From NCBI GenBank assembly GCA_016647705.1, contig CM028333.1, positions 25,352,243 through 25,416,242 of the forward strand: 64,000 nucleotides of DNA, in the 5' to 3' direction. Each line of letters opens with the position of its first letter. Position 1 is the stretch's first letter. Positions 44,183 to 55,881 of this stretch are shown piece by piece. This DNA comes from Eucommia ulmoides. Its lineage: Eukaryota > Streptophyta > Magnoliopsida > Garryales > Eucommiaceae. Under the pieces are notes generated by a model. It searched no databases and was not told the origin of the DNA. It saw only the letters and a program-made list of their open reading frames with translations. The position numbers and the translations under genes are program-made.

Positions 44183-46998
44183 ATTGAATTTAAATAATTT
44201 TCGTGGTGTAGAAATATTTGGACTTGGAGTAAGTTAATTTTTGGTTTAGGAAGTCTTTAAAAGAAGAACCTTGTGACGACCCTAAGAAACCGGGTCGTTA
44301 TAATAAATTAGACTATCAACTCATGATTTACGTAGACTTGGTGTGTTTTTCCATAAAGATCCGGTGTTGGGCACTCATCGATTAGAATACATGGGTTGTT
44401 AAATCGATTACAAAACACTAGGGTGTTAGATTTTTTTTAGTATGGTATTCTCAGTTGAAGATTAGAGACTGTGATGTGATGAAAACGGTGATCTGGTCGA
44501 GAGTAGAGAAGAGCATGTAGAACGTCTCTAGAATGTGTTGCTGATGCTGCAAGAAAAGCGATTGTGTACCAAATGCAATAAATATGAATATTGGTTGGAT
44601 CGAGTGAAAAATTGGGACGAGTGTTCTTGAGACATAGTATTCAAGTGAATCCAAAAGGAGTCGAAGTGGCGAGTTGATGGAATATGGAGAAGGCCGATAA
44701 CGCATGACTGGAATTCGAAAGTTGTAGAGTGGCAGTGATTATGGTTACCTTGACAACTTCACAACATTTCTAGTATGACGGGATTTGTGTTTTGAGGCGA
44801 AAATCGAGAAAACGCGGTTGTGTATATTTGGGTTGCTTATACTAATGTATGAGTCAAGTTGAGATCCTTGTGAGTTTCGTGGGTAGTTGGTCAGATGACC
44901 ACGTTATTCGAACTCATGATGTGAAATCGACTTTGATCGGTGGTGTGGTAGGAGCTCAGAAGTTGGATATTTGGTTGGGAAGATTATAGAGGAAGGAAAT
45001 GGACAATGGTCACAGGACTGATTATCGTGTTAGAAATAATGATGAAGTTGTAATGATTTGAAATAGATTGCGTGTTTCTAATGATGCCCATATAACGGAA
45101 AAGACCTTAAAAGTGGTGCATAAAGCAATATATGTAATGCCGCGGTAACATCAACTCTATTAAGATGGCGTGAGTATTATTAGTAGATTTAAATGGAATT
45201 AGGAAAGCGCAACATTTGTTGTTAGGTGTTTTGTTTGGTTAAGTAGTAATATTCAGGTAGGTTATTGTAACATTGACCTATTCCAGAAGGGAAAGGAGAG
45301 AGCAGTTCGAAGAATATTTTCTTGATACGTATGTCAAGTATATATATATATTGATGGGATTGTTTGGTTGCATGATGCACCAGTTCAATGAAAATGTCGC
45401 ACAAAAATGGGAAAAAAAAATGGATGTTAACTTATATGTTTGATAAGGATTAGTGGCTCTTGGAATTCTGAAATCATAAGTGTTGTCGCCATATTGTGAT
45501 TTGGATGATACTTGTTATCAAAACAAAGTAAGTCGTCATTGTATGAACAATCCGCGGAAGAAACTCAAAAATACAATAGTGAAGGGTGATAACTTAAAGT
45601 GGTGTGAAATAAACATAGAAAGTCGGGTAGTTAATCACAGGTAATAATTCTCTATTGGGAAAGCTGTATAGGGGAAACTGTAGTAGCAGAAGCTGATAGT
45701 CATTTGAATATTCAGGTTGAATTTTCATACTCCTTAAGGTGCCCAAGTGGAAGTTGATACTTTGTTTCATTTATGGATTACTGGTTTATCAGGAAGTACG
45801 ATTCAGGTGTTGGAGGATATGTTGAGGGGTTGTGTCATGGAAGTTGTTAGTAAGGGTGCTGGTTGTGCAACGTTAATGAAATCTGTTTACACTAACAGAT
45901 ATTTTGTCGTTGATCAAGGTGGCATCGTATCAAGTGCTATATGGAAAAGATACAGGATTCTAGTTAAATAGATTGAACTGAGATAGGAGAACGGAATTTT
46001 TTTTAGATTTAAAAATAGTTCGATGTGGCTACATTTGTATTAAAAATCGGAAGTTATTGAGATTTCAAGGGAAAATGATAATTTGAAATATCCTTGAGTT
46101 GATATATTATCATGATGTAATATTTTATAGTCAGTAGCTAGAAATTCTTAGAATGTATTGAATCTTTGTGATTGGGGCGTACCTATGTCCTTGGATTCGT
46201 ATGTATACGTGGATATATGCTTCAAGCATGTTAGGTAGGTTGAAACGGAATTGAAGCTCGTGACCATGTCAGGGATTTGATCAAATGTGGAGGCATGAAA
46301 GGAATTCTTATAGATGACCTAGTTGATGTATTTGAGTTGTAGTTATGTGGGTTGGTGCTATCTAGGTGTTGTGAAGGATATCTATATGATTGTATCACAA
46401 TTTGAAACGTATTTATGTGATGGATTGCAAGATATTGAGGTTAATGAGGGTTGGGTTATCGATGCTTATGAGACTGGTTGCAATGTTTGTTGAGTTACAT
46501 GTTGAATGGAAATAATGTTGCGAACGGGGTGACTGGAAAATGTCGGAAGAAACGGATAAGTGCTGATTATGACGGAATGAGATAGACCCAATTCACTGAG
46601 ACTACCATAATAGTTTAAGAATATAGGGTATTATATCGTTATTGATTGTAATTTTATCAGAGTAGCACAGCGGAAGCGTTAGAGATATGAAATAGTTGGT
46701 TACTTGTGTTGGGCATTACCGACCAAACTGCACCATGTTTGCTAGACATTGGATATAATGTTAGCTACTGCGAATGAAATTATTGCAATGAATGTGGAAA
46801 TGATTTGACGAAAATTTTCGGTTACAAATTAAGGGTGACGTTAGGTTATGGAACCCTACATACAAACCAATTAGTCTAGAATAAAGTGTGACAAATAAAC
46901 TATGTGGTGCACGTCTAATGTATTAATGTTTTGATTAAGTTATTAATTCTTATTGGTTGATCAATTTCGGGACGAAATTTCTTTTGGGAAGGAAGGGT
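44183..46998 (+). other. Decayed 3' internal region of the second gypsy element
   Basis: No protein domain is visible. The longest plus frame (45747-45971, 74 codons) has no motif known to me. The last 40 bp hold the polypurine-like GGGAAGGAAGGG (46987-46997) before the 3' LTR. Confidence 0.45.
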
Positions 46999-49849
46999 TG
47001 TAAGACCCGAACTTTAGCATGTACGTCATTATTTTCAATTTAGAGCATTTAGAAAAATTTCGGGGTAAAAATTGAGTTGATTAAAAACAAAATTAAAAGC
47101 TTATGGGTCAAATTTACAAAATTGTCAATTAAAATATAAAAATTTAAAATGTGAAGGGTGAAATTATAATTCTAGAAACTCTTAAATGTTGAATTGACCT
47201 AAAATGAAGATTTTAAGAAATTAGGGGAGAGGGAAGAGTATTTAAGCACATGGGTCTTTATATAAAGTATAAACTCATATATGTAGACATATATTTGTAC
47301 GTGTGTATGCAGTGAGGGCCGAAGACAGAGAGAGAAGAGAACCAGCGACGTGGCGTGAAGAGATCAAACATCCATCCACTTAATTCATGCATATATATAG
47401 GATTCATTCATGCTAGAAGGATCAGGAAAGTTTAAGAAGAAGAAGCTTAGAAATCTATAGAGAGAGTGAGAGAATCAGAGTGTGTCCTGTTTACCGGCGG
47501 TGTGTGGGTGTCTTTGTCATCGATCAACCGTTAACCAGTAGTGTGTGTTTTAGTGTGTGCATGTGATCGGACGAATGTGTATTCTTTGTGCACTGTGAGA
47601 GTGTGTTGATTTCACTGAAAACCAAACAGGGCCAGTAGAAGTGTTTTGACCCTCGCCGTCGACGACCCCGGAGTTCGTGTGTGGGTTCTATCCTGATGGG
47701 CCGGCAATTGTGGGAATGTATGGGTGTGAGCATTCTGTTCGTCATTGATGGTCCACAATGATCGTGTGTGTGTGTTAGTTCAAATGTTGTGGGTGTCTGT
47801 GTGTTTTGTTCGTCATCGATGGTCGTCGGTGATCGGTGTCGTTGCTGTCTGTGTGTATGTTGCTGCTCTATATGTGTGTGTGTGTTCGGCTGTCAATGGT
47901 GTGGCAGTGTGTGTGTCGTCATGAGTGTGGGAGGTGAGACCAACGTGTGTGTGTGTGTGTGTTTCGCCGCCGGCATGTGTGTGTGTGTGCTGTTTCGATA
48001 GCGTGTATGGGTGTGTATGTAATTGGGGGTGTTGTGCGCTGTGGGTGTGTGTGTCGTTTGGTTGGACGGCGAGGTTGTGGGTGTTGTTCGCGTGTCGCCG
48101 CCGGTGAAGGATGTGAGAGGGTGTGTGTGGCCGGACGGCAGGAAGCCAAAACTGAAACAAGAAACAGAACGGAAAAAGGAAAAGAAAGAAGAAGGGAAAA
48201 AAAAGAAAAAAGAAGAAGAAAAAACTACACAAATGACCCCAACAAATTCAAAATCCGTCTCGCGACCTGTGAACGATTCGGAATGGGTAACGTTTTTCCG
48301 TTAAGTTTATTTTAGTTTTGTTAAATTAAATTCTGGCATAAAAATTTTGTAACTGGAATAATAAATTTGGGATTGTTAAATGAAAAATTAACTGAATAAT
48401 AATTTTACATAATAAAATGTTGGGACGAAAAAATAACGAAAATTAGGGCCTGCATTACATGATTAGGTGATTTTATATAAAATATTAATTCAGACCCTGT
48501 CACTATTAGGTTCGCAGGCACTAGAGTATAGGTAAAGGATAATCTGTAAAAGCTGTTCGGAGTGGGTAGCCAGGTGAGTGTACTGTCTTCTTTCTAAACT
48601 ATTTTTGTATATATTTATATATGATGGAAATGGTTGTATTTAAATTAGATGCTTTTAAAATTATGTGGATCAAGCAGGTTTTAGGTGAATTGGTAAAATA
48701 CATTTTTGTTAAATTATGTTGGTTTTAAAAAAGAAAGATTAAAAATGATTTGTTGGATTTGGTGGTTTTAAAGGAGAGTGAAAAAATGTTTGGTTTTCTA
48801 AAACAAAGGTGGAAAAATGGATTTTACTGAAATCAATGGGTTTTTAGATGAAAGTGAAAATCATGATTTTTGAACTAAATTGGTTTTGGTAATGAAGGTT
48901 GAGATTTGTGATTTGACGATGTGGATTGACGATATTGATTAGATGTTTATTTATTGAGTTGTAGTTTGATGATGATGTTATTGATTTGATGATGTTGTTG
49001 ATTATGGACAGAGTTGTTGTTGTTGAGGTGGGAATAAGTTGTTTTTGTTGAGGTGAGGTGGAAGCTGGTGTTGGATATTCACCTGCTTGACATAGTCCAG
49101 CAGAGTGGTGTTTCACCCGCTTGGCATAGTCCAACGGAGCATTGTTCACCAGCTTTGCATAGTCCAGCAGAGCGTTGTTCGCTTGACATAGTCCAACAGA
49201 GCGTTGTTATGTCCTGCTAGGAAGGCATATCCTACGGGTGGTACGGTATCATTACAACTCCTGATCTTGAGGTTAAAACGATCACTATAGCTAACCAGAG
49301 AGTGGTGTGAGATGTGGTGTTTTACTTCTATTGGGTAATTTATTATTTATTATGGTGATTGGTATTATTTTATACTAGATAGGTTTGAATGGAACTTATA
49401 TTTATTAATTTATTTTCACTGCTTATATTATGGAGATTTTTACTAGCTATGTGATATTTATATACGTACACTTGATCCATGTAGATGTTGTAAAATGAAT
49501 TATTATTATAAAATATTTTTACTAAGAAGACAGTATACTCGCAGGTAGAGCGGATAGTAAGTTGGTTGATCCCCTACTGGCACTAGATAGAGTTATGCGG
49601 ATCATGCGTTGGAGTCATATGGGTGTATTTTGAGACGAGCTGTCAAAGAATGAACCTAAGGGAGGTTCATGAGTTTTGTTTTGTTGTTTTTATTTTTGGG
49701 ACAAGTGTATCCCTATCATATGAAGTTATGTATTTGATGTGTAGATTAAAGTTTGTGAATTGTCGTATTTTGGTTGGTTATTCGGTTTAGTGATGTCGTG
49801 TCGACGTCACGCCAACCCCACCGTGACGGGTCTGGGGTGGGGTGTGACA
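46999..49849 (+). repeat. 3' LTR of the second gypsy element
   Basis: TGTAAGACCC to GTGTGACA. It aligns with the 5' LTR throughout: TATA at about 47257-47266, TG-rich stretch 47760-48080. Differences are scattered base changes, an extra ATGATGTTATTGATTTG near 48970, and a fourth copy of the 33-bp repeat (49080-49208). Confidence 0.88.
49080..49208 (+). repeat. 33-bp minisatellite in the LTR, 4 copies
   Basis: Copies at 49080-49113, 49114-49146, 49147-49179 and a 29-bp copy at 49180-49208 that lacks CACC. Confidence 0.85.
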
Positions 49850-49854
49850 AGAAG

Positions 49855-51007
49855 TCTCAGTCTTCTGTGCCTTCTGCACGAGTTGTTGCTTCATCACCTT
49901 CTTCAAAAAGACCTTATCCATTTCTACCAATAAGGAACAAATCAACAAATAGTCAAAGACTAGAAAAACAGTTAAGTACAAAAATTTTACAGGGAAGATA
50001 AGAGGACTTACTGTTGTTGGATTCGAGGACGATATTAATAGGAGGCAATGACGGAGCATGGTAAAAATATAGGTCTTATAAGGTCGACCTCAGCAACTCT
50101 CCCACGTCGGTGAATACCTTCCTGAGAATGGTATCCCTCTGCTTGGAAATTCTTGGGCTAGGCCATGTCTTCTTCTTTGCCTTCTTCTCTAGTACCGCAA
50201 AATCAGGAATTAGCACAAGTCAGGAAAGTTAACCAACTAGGGAATCCCCCTATGCACAGAATATGGTCTTACCAACTATTCTCCTGTTCATCTGGATGGG
50301 GTTAACCTTCTCCTCTTTCAGGTAGAACTCCCAACCACTCCCTCTGAGGTAAACGTACTTAGGCTTCTAGCCCTTGATAGATGATTCCAGGCCGTGGAAG
50401 AATTACCCCATGGAGGCAAGATAGCACCAACCCTTACCTCGGGGCATCGATTTGGTAAAGAATAAAGTCCTACAGAGATTAATGGATGGCTTGATCCCCT
50501 CTACACAAAAAATCATGTAGGAGGCCACGACTCCCCTCATGCTATTTGGAGCGAGCTGTGATAGACACAGCCTGAACTCTGAGCAGACGACCTTGACCAA
50601 CCAATGGAGGGAGAACCTACGACCAGCGTCAAGCTATTCCAAGTAGATAGTAATATAGCCCAACGAGGGTGAGAATGCCCTCTCCTTGGATCGGGAAAGA
50701 CGGACCTTCACCATATCAGGAAAGGTGCACTTACTCCGGGCATTACTAAGCTCCTACTCGGTCATAGTAAACTTATTCTTTTCAGATAGGACTATCTAGA
50801 GGGATGGCACTACTCTGGACCACCTAGGACTGTGGAAGAGCCTTCACCATGCAGAGGCAACGTCATAACCAACCTTGCTATCCGGATCAGGGCTAAACTC
50901 AACAATAGGTTCCTCAAAAGGACCAACCCCCTACTCTCATCAGGAAGACCCGCCATTCTGGTCCCAGTGGCTGGGTGGGGATACACTACACCACTGGACA
51001 AACACAA
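49855..51007 (-). pseudogene. Antisense frame of the Tat element, N-terminal part with gypsy-transposon (PMD-like) domain
   Basis: On the minus strand from about 50760: a block ending SKCTFPDMVKVRL, ERAFSPSLGYITIYLE, DAGRRFSLHWLVKVV, FRLCLSQLAPNSMRGVVASY, EGIKPSINLCRTLF, GKGWCYLAS. The pattern (YxxxLxxGLRFPLHPFxxxxL, LxxxQLxPNxWRxxVxF, GVEPSLxLFRxxF) is that of the 'putative gypsy type transposon' domain, related to the plant mobile domain, known as an antisense product in Tat-type elements. Its function is not known. MCLSSGV at 51007 opens a short frame upstream but in another phase, so the true start is uncertain. The frame continues on the other side of the second gypsy element at 37687. 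Confidence 0.7.
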
Positions 51008-51587
51008 CTAGTCCTTCAAGCTAGGAGGCAAAACCCTCGATGGGCCCGAGTTGAGCTCAATCTACTGGAGCGCAGAAATCGACAGAGTCCGATCAGAAGA
51101 GATAAACTCCGAGCTCAAGCTGGACCAAGAAGAAAAATATGAAGACATGGAAAAAGTAAAGGAAGTGCTACCATTTCCAAGAAGGGGAATGGTGCTCAGA
51201 ATTCAATCAAGAGTGAAAATGAGCATGAGATGTCTTATCAATCCGTCGTTCCATCAGGCGACCCTAAGTGCCTTGATCACCATGCCCATCAAAAAGGAGA
51301 GGCCAGGTATCGCCCATCCAACGGCCAGCCACGAGACATCACGAAGAAGACAGATGACACGATCCAGATAGACCTTTCTTGGGCTACTAGATTTGCTCGG
51401 GCCAGACTTTTTTCTTTTGCCAAATAGAAACCCTCTCCTGAACAGTCAATGCCTTAACTGTCACTCAAAATGTTTGTAATAGGATCTTCCTCTAAATGGA
51501 AAAATCATCGATAAAGAACACAAGCCACAGTAGAGCAGAGTCCCCAATACCTTGTGTTCCTTCTCAGCACTAAGACTTGGGGGTAAT
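51008..51587 (+). other. 3' untranslated end of the Tat element with polypurine tract
   Basis: No domain. The plus frame 51051-51371 is Glu/Lys/Arg-rich and unassigned. AAGACTTGGGGGTAAT (51572-51587) directly before the LTR is the polypurine tract. The start of the antisense transcript would have to lie in or beyond this stretch. Confidence 0.55.
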
Positions 51588-51792
51588 TGATGATTGTAAA
51601 ATTCGGTCACCCTTAACTTTTCCTAATGAAGACCACCACGTGTATAAAAACCTTAAATAGGGCCCAGTTGACCATGCATGGGGTTTAAAGACATCGTCGG
51701 TTAGAGGATCAGACTTAGCTTTGACTGGCCATGACCTAGAAGAGACCACAGACATCGTCAGGTTAAATATCCTTGCCAGGCTTAGTACACCG
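51588..51792 (+). repeat. 3' LTR of the Tat element, first part
   Basis: 205 bp from TGATGATTGTAAAATTC to TAGTACACCG, matching 23314-23402 and 26931-27045 of the 5' LTR. It shows the undisturbed site GACCATGCATGG where the gag-only element entered the 5' LTR. Confidence 0.85.
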
Positions 51793-53895
51793 TGTTGGCC
51801 CAGTGGAATACCCAAGAGAGAAGGTGAATTGGGTAATTAAAAATTATCAGAATAAAATACTTAATAAATCAAATAATTAATTTTAACCTAAAATTAATTA
51901 TTATCTTTATAGCAGCGGATAAGTGTAATAAACTCTAGGTGCATACCCAAATAACACAATATAAAATAAAGGAAATAAGCAATATAGTACACATCTATAT
52001 ATCATAGTTCATCAAGTTACTCTTGGCTAATCTAGTCCTCTGAGCCTCACGGAGATTCGTACCCACTAAACTCAAGATTCCTTTACAGGTAGGAACCAAA
52101 CCATCACGATTCTTTTCGCAGGTTAAAAATCAACCTTTACAAATTCTTTTTCACAGGCTTAGGAATAACCTCTACTCTTTACATGCTCAAGAATAACCTA
52201 ATTCTATTACATGGAGAATCATAACCTAATTCTGTTTATATCTTAGGCTCAAGAATCAATACCTTACCAAAACACTCCAACTATCATTTTCCCTAGTAAG
52301 GATGGAACCTTTACAAAATTCACTCAAAATCAATTATATCTAAAAGAAATTACTACCTCAATCTCTTTACAAGAAGAGACTAAAAACCGGCTACCCTTTG
52401 ATTAAATACCCCTAACAGTATTTAATCCGTCATACTACTAACCAATACAAATTAATAAGAAAATTATTTTACTAGGAGCTTCTACCACTCCAGATAAATT
52501 ATAACTCAATTAATATCCGAAGTCTAGTGATAGAAAAGTATGAGATCGATTTTAAACAAAATATGGGTAGCAAATAATTGAGCACGTAATCAGATTCAAG
52601 AAATTGTTTATAAAATAATTTCTTAAATAAAAATCAGAAACAATTTCTAAAGATCAATTTCCAACAATTAAACAAGCAATGCACAAATAGAAAGTAATTG
52701 GAAAGATCTCACCCGAAATCCATAGAAAAAATAAATAGAGAGATGATACTTCTGATCCGGTAGCAGCAAAGATTACTAGCAATGATTCTCAAGATCATCT
52801 CTTAGAATAACTCTCACAAAATCTCAGAAATATAACTCTTAGAACAGTATAATATGATCTATTTCTTTAAGCTCACTTCTCTTAATCTATGTTAATGATA
52901 TATGAAAAATGCAGGTCTATATATATGGGAAATAAATCAGCTCTCTAAAGGCTAGTTCCTATGTATCATGACACTTAAATGCTCTCTTAGATTTCGTATA
53001 TCATTATGACTTATTTTTTGTTCAATTCACTTAATTACAACTTTTAAAACTCCCAATTAAGTCCCCTAAATATTTTTCAATCTCAATTAAATAGAATATA
53101 AACAATTTTAAGCACCAAATTGAGAAACATTTAAACTTAATGAACTAAATCAATAGGAATTAAATAATAGATGTAGCATATCTTAAATATCATAAAATCC
53201 CTAAAATCTCTCACAAATCCCAACCAAAAATGGCTACTTTTAGATATGAATTTGGAATCCTCAATATCCTGAAACTGCTCCATCAGTCGATCGACCAGTC
53301 GACTGCTCGATTCAGGATATAGCCAAGTCAAAGATTCTGCATCCATCGGTCAACCTATCTGTCGACTTAGAGATTCAGAAAGTTCAATTTCCATGCATCG
53401 GTCGACTTACCTATCGACTGATCAATTCAGCAAGTTTGTTTTATACACTTCGATCGACTTATCAGTCGACTCCTCATTACTGAACACTTTTCTCCAATTC
53501 GTTTTTAATACATTCTTATTTACGTTTTTGCCCATTTAACTAATTTCTTTTCTCAATTAGCTCCACTAACTTTCTCAAATTCTATGTTAACCATTTTGAA
53601 ATATTACTTTTCAATGACACAAAGGGGAAAATAATTTCACCTTATCAAAACACACATAAGCAATAAAAACTTTTTGTGCCGTGTGTGTTCCTAATTGGGA
53701 CATTAAGAGTTGAAATTTACCTTAGTTGTTTTCCCTAATTTCCTCAAATTCTTAATTCTTCATCATTTAGCATCCATTCATAATTTGTCATTTCATCTTT
53801 ATCACTGGAACTTAATTAACTGAAACACTCAATTAAACCATTAGTTCCACTAAAATATCAATACTTAATTGTTTATCAAAATCTTAGGATCAACA
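51793..53895 (-). mobile_element. Solo LTR of SIRE-like copia family (copy D, 2103 bp) in the Tat 3' LTR
   Basis: TGTTGGCCC to GATCAACA, the same family and orientation as the LTRs at 11357 and 15560. Flanks are CACCG (51788-51792) and CACTA (53896-53900), which would be one duplication if the CG decayed to TA. The 5' LTR of the Tat element shows the empty site (GCTACCGTTTTGGGCTC near 27032). GTCGAC modules lie at 53283-53478. It is the most diverged of the four copies. Confidence 0.85.
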
Positions 53896-53900
53896 CACTA

Positions 53901-54822
53901 TTCCGAGCTCAGGATATTGAGCTCAGCCCTCCAGATTGTCCTAGGTTGCTCCTTGGGATATAAGGGCACCTAAGGACTCCCCCAGACAAAGAAACTCCAT
54001 AACAAAGGTCTCTCTCTGAGCATAATTGATCTACTATCATCAGTTTAGCCTGTGACATAAAGGATCAAAAGGAAGCACCCCCAACCCTAGGCGTTGTCAT
54101 TAATCCATAGCCATTCTTAGACTGTCTATCTCTTGGATGGCCGACTCCCTAGGCCGGCACCTCCTTAGGTTGACATTCCCCAGCTCGGAATTTCTTGAGG
54201 TTGGAAAACCAATTTGGCAGACTTATATGTGAATCACTCCCTATCCGGCTCAGGATGCTAACCAAGACTGGGACAAGCCCCCTCCGCCTCCAAACAAACA
54301 AAATAAAATATCCTTAGTGCTATGGGTCAAGTCGCTTCTCCTCACCCGTACTCGGCTGACCCATGGGCTTCACTTCAAAGGGCCAAAAGCTTAGGCCCAC
54401 AGGCCCAATCCCTCCACAAGCCCGTACATTGGACACGCGTTGAGCTTATGGTAATTATTCGAGCTTAAGACTTCCAATCTTACGGTGCTAATCGTCCTCC
54501 TCGCCTATAAAAGGAAGGGTCATCAACGTCCAAAGGTATCACTTAATGCTCAGCTACCGTCCTGAAGCATTTTGCACCCGAGCTCCTATTCTCACGCCGG
54601 AGGGATTTCACCGGAAAAATCCCCGGTGGGTCTTTGTGCAAGTATCTGCTTGGAGCTCAGCTCAGATCAAACAGATAGCGATCTCGAACCTTGGGACATC
54701 TTTGACCATTTGACTCGAGCAAATTAAACTCAGAAGTTCTCCAACTCTATCTCAGCAAGGAAAACATATGTATCCTCCGGCCAAACCATACCATTGGTGC
54801 GTACCAATTTTCGACATCAACA
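53901..54822 (+). repeat. 3' LTR of the Tat element, second part
   Basis: It resumes TTCCGAGCTCAGG and ends CGACATCAACA. Promoter box CCTATAAAAGG (54505-54515) and leader GGGTCTTTGTGCAAG (54628-54642). With 51588-51792 it makes about 1127 bp. Confidence 0.85.
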
Positions 54823-54827
54823 ACATG
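54823..54827. repeat. Target-site duplication ACATG (right)
   Basis: Matches 23309-23313. Confidence 0.8.
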
Positions 54828-54890
54828 CATTTTTTATTTTGGCTATACCTATCTTTACTATTTGTGTATAACGAGTGTCTGGACACACAT

Positions 54891-54940
<50 letters not shown>

Positions 54941-55881
54941 CATATAACTTGTGCCATGGTTATCAAAAAATTAAACCTCCAAAAATAATCTCCTCTATTT
55001 ATAAAACATTATACACCTATTTTTATTAAAAATAAAAATTAAAAATAATCAACAATAATTAACATTTGAATGCTATTATCAACTAACAATGTAAATTACA
55101 AATAAACCACAATCAGTATCCAATATCGTAGATATTCAGCTATTAAAATAATACGACAATTAAACATGAGTTAAATCGAAACGGAAGTCTATCATCAAAC
55201 AAAGAAATTTCAAAATATAAATGTATACCAGAAACGCATTATTATCAAGGCGAGACAACCATCATCGTACCAGTGGTAGGTCGTGGTAGAATAATCAGGC
55301 ACAGGGAAAAGATGAGAAAGGGTTGTAAAATAATGCACATATAGTTTGCCTAAAAACCAAAAATTAATTAAATATTAAATTCAAGAACAAACATAAATAC
55401 TATCTGAATCATTATACACTGACGTCCATTTCCTTTTACCCTTTCAAAATTCTTCAATGGTTCCTACTGCCAATAAAAGATAAATTACACCCATTGATTC
55501 AAATATATTATAATTTTACAAAGTGAATATTCTAAAAAAGTGAATTTTCTTCAGCCTAAGGATTCAAAAGGACTCACCGTACCCCCATTTTACCTCCTCC
55601 ACCTTTCTCTTCTGCTCCACAAATAGGATAAATTTGATGATCTCGCAGGCTATGGATAACAGATTCAATTATTTTTTACCTTACAGATTTTTTATTTGCT
55701 TGTAATCGTTGACCTACAACACTGAATGGTTTGCAAGTTCTGATTGTAGAATTATAAAGTAACATTTAAACAGCATAACTGCTGTAAATCTATTTTCAAT
55801 TTGAATCTAGCTAACAGATTGAAACAAATCTTTTGACCGTAAGAGCAATGAATGATTGAAGAAAATATATTGAAACATAAT
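54828..55881. other. AT-rich intergenic DNA with (AT)n
   Basis: No gene seen. (AT)n fills about 54892-54938. The last five bases, ATAAT (55877-55881), are the left copy of a target-site duplication. Confidence 0.5.

Larger units (their letters stand above)
37688..49849 (+). mobile_element. Second gypsy element (Tekay-like LTR features), 12.2 kb, in the Tat antisense frame
   Basis: LTRs at 37688-40459 (2772 bp) and 46999-49849 (2851 bp) start TATAAGACCC or TGTAAGACCC and end GGGGTGTGACA. The 5-bp flanks are AAAAG (37683-37687) and AGAAG (49850-49854), one base different. TTTTGGTAACAGAGCC after the 5' LTR matches the Met-tRNA primer site. TTTCGGGACGAAATTTCTTTTGGGAAGG just before the 3' LTR is the phrase typical of Tekay/Del chromoviruses (first part 46967-46983). 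The inside (about 3.9 kb once the nested solo LTR is removed) is so decayed that no gag or pol domain is clear, or it was non-coding from the start. Confidence 0.85.
23314..54822 (+). mobile_element. Tat-lineage Ty3/gypsy retrotransposon, nested host of several insertions
   Basis: The two ends are LTRs that align with each other: TGAGGAGTGTAAAATTCG at 23314 and TGATGATTGTAAAATTCG at 51588, with ends CATTAATA at 27761 and CATCAACA at 54822. ACATG flanks both sides. Inside, on the plus strand, come gag, protease, RT, RNase H, a second RNase H-like domain and integrase, the order that marks the Tat lineage, with an antisense frame in the 3' part. All frames are broken. Insertions at 23403-26925, about 35438-37012, 37688-49849 and 51793-53895 account for roughly 19 kb of the 31.5 kb, leaving a host element of about 12 kb. 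LTR divergence and many stops point to an old insertion. Confidence 0.88.
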
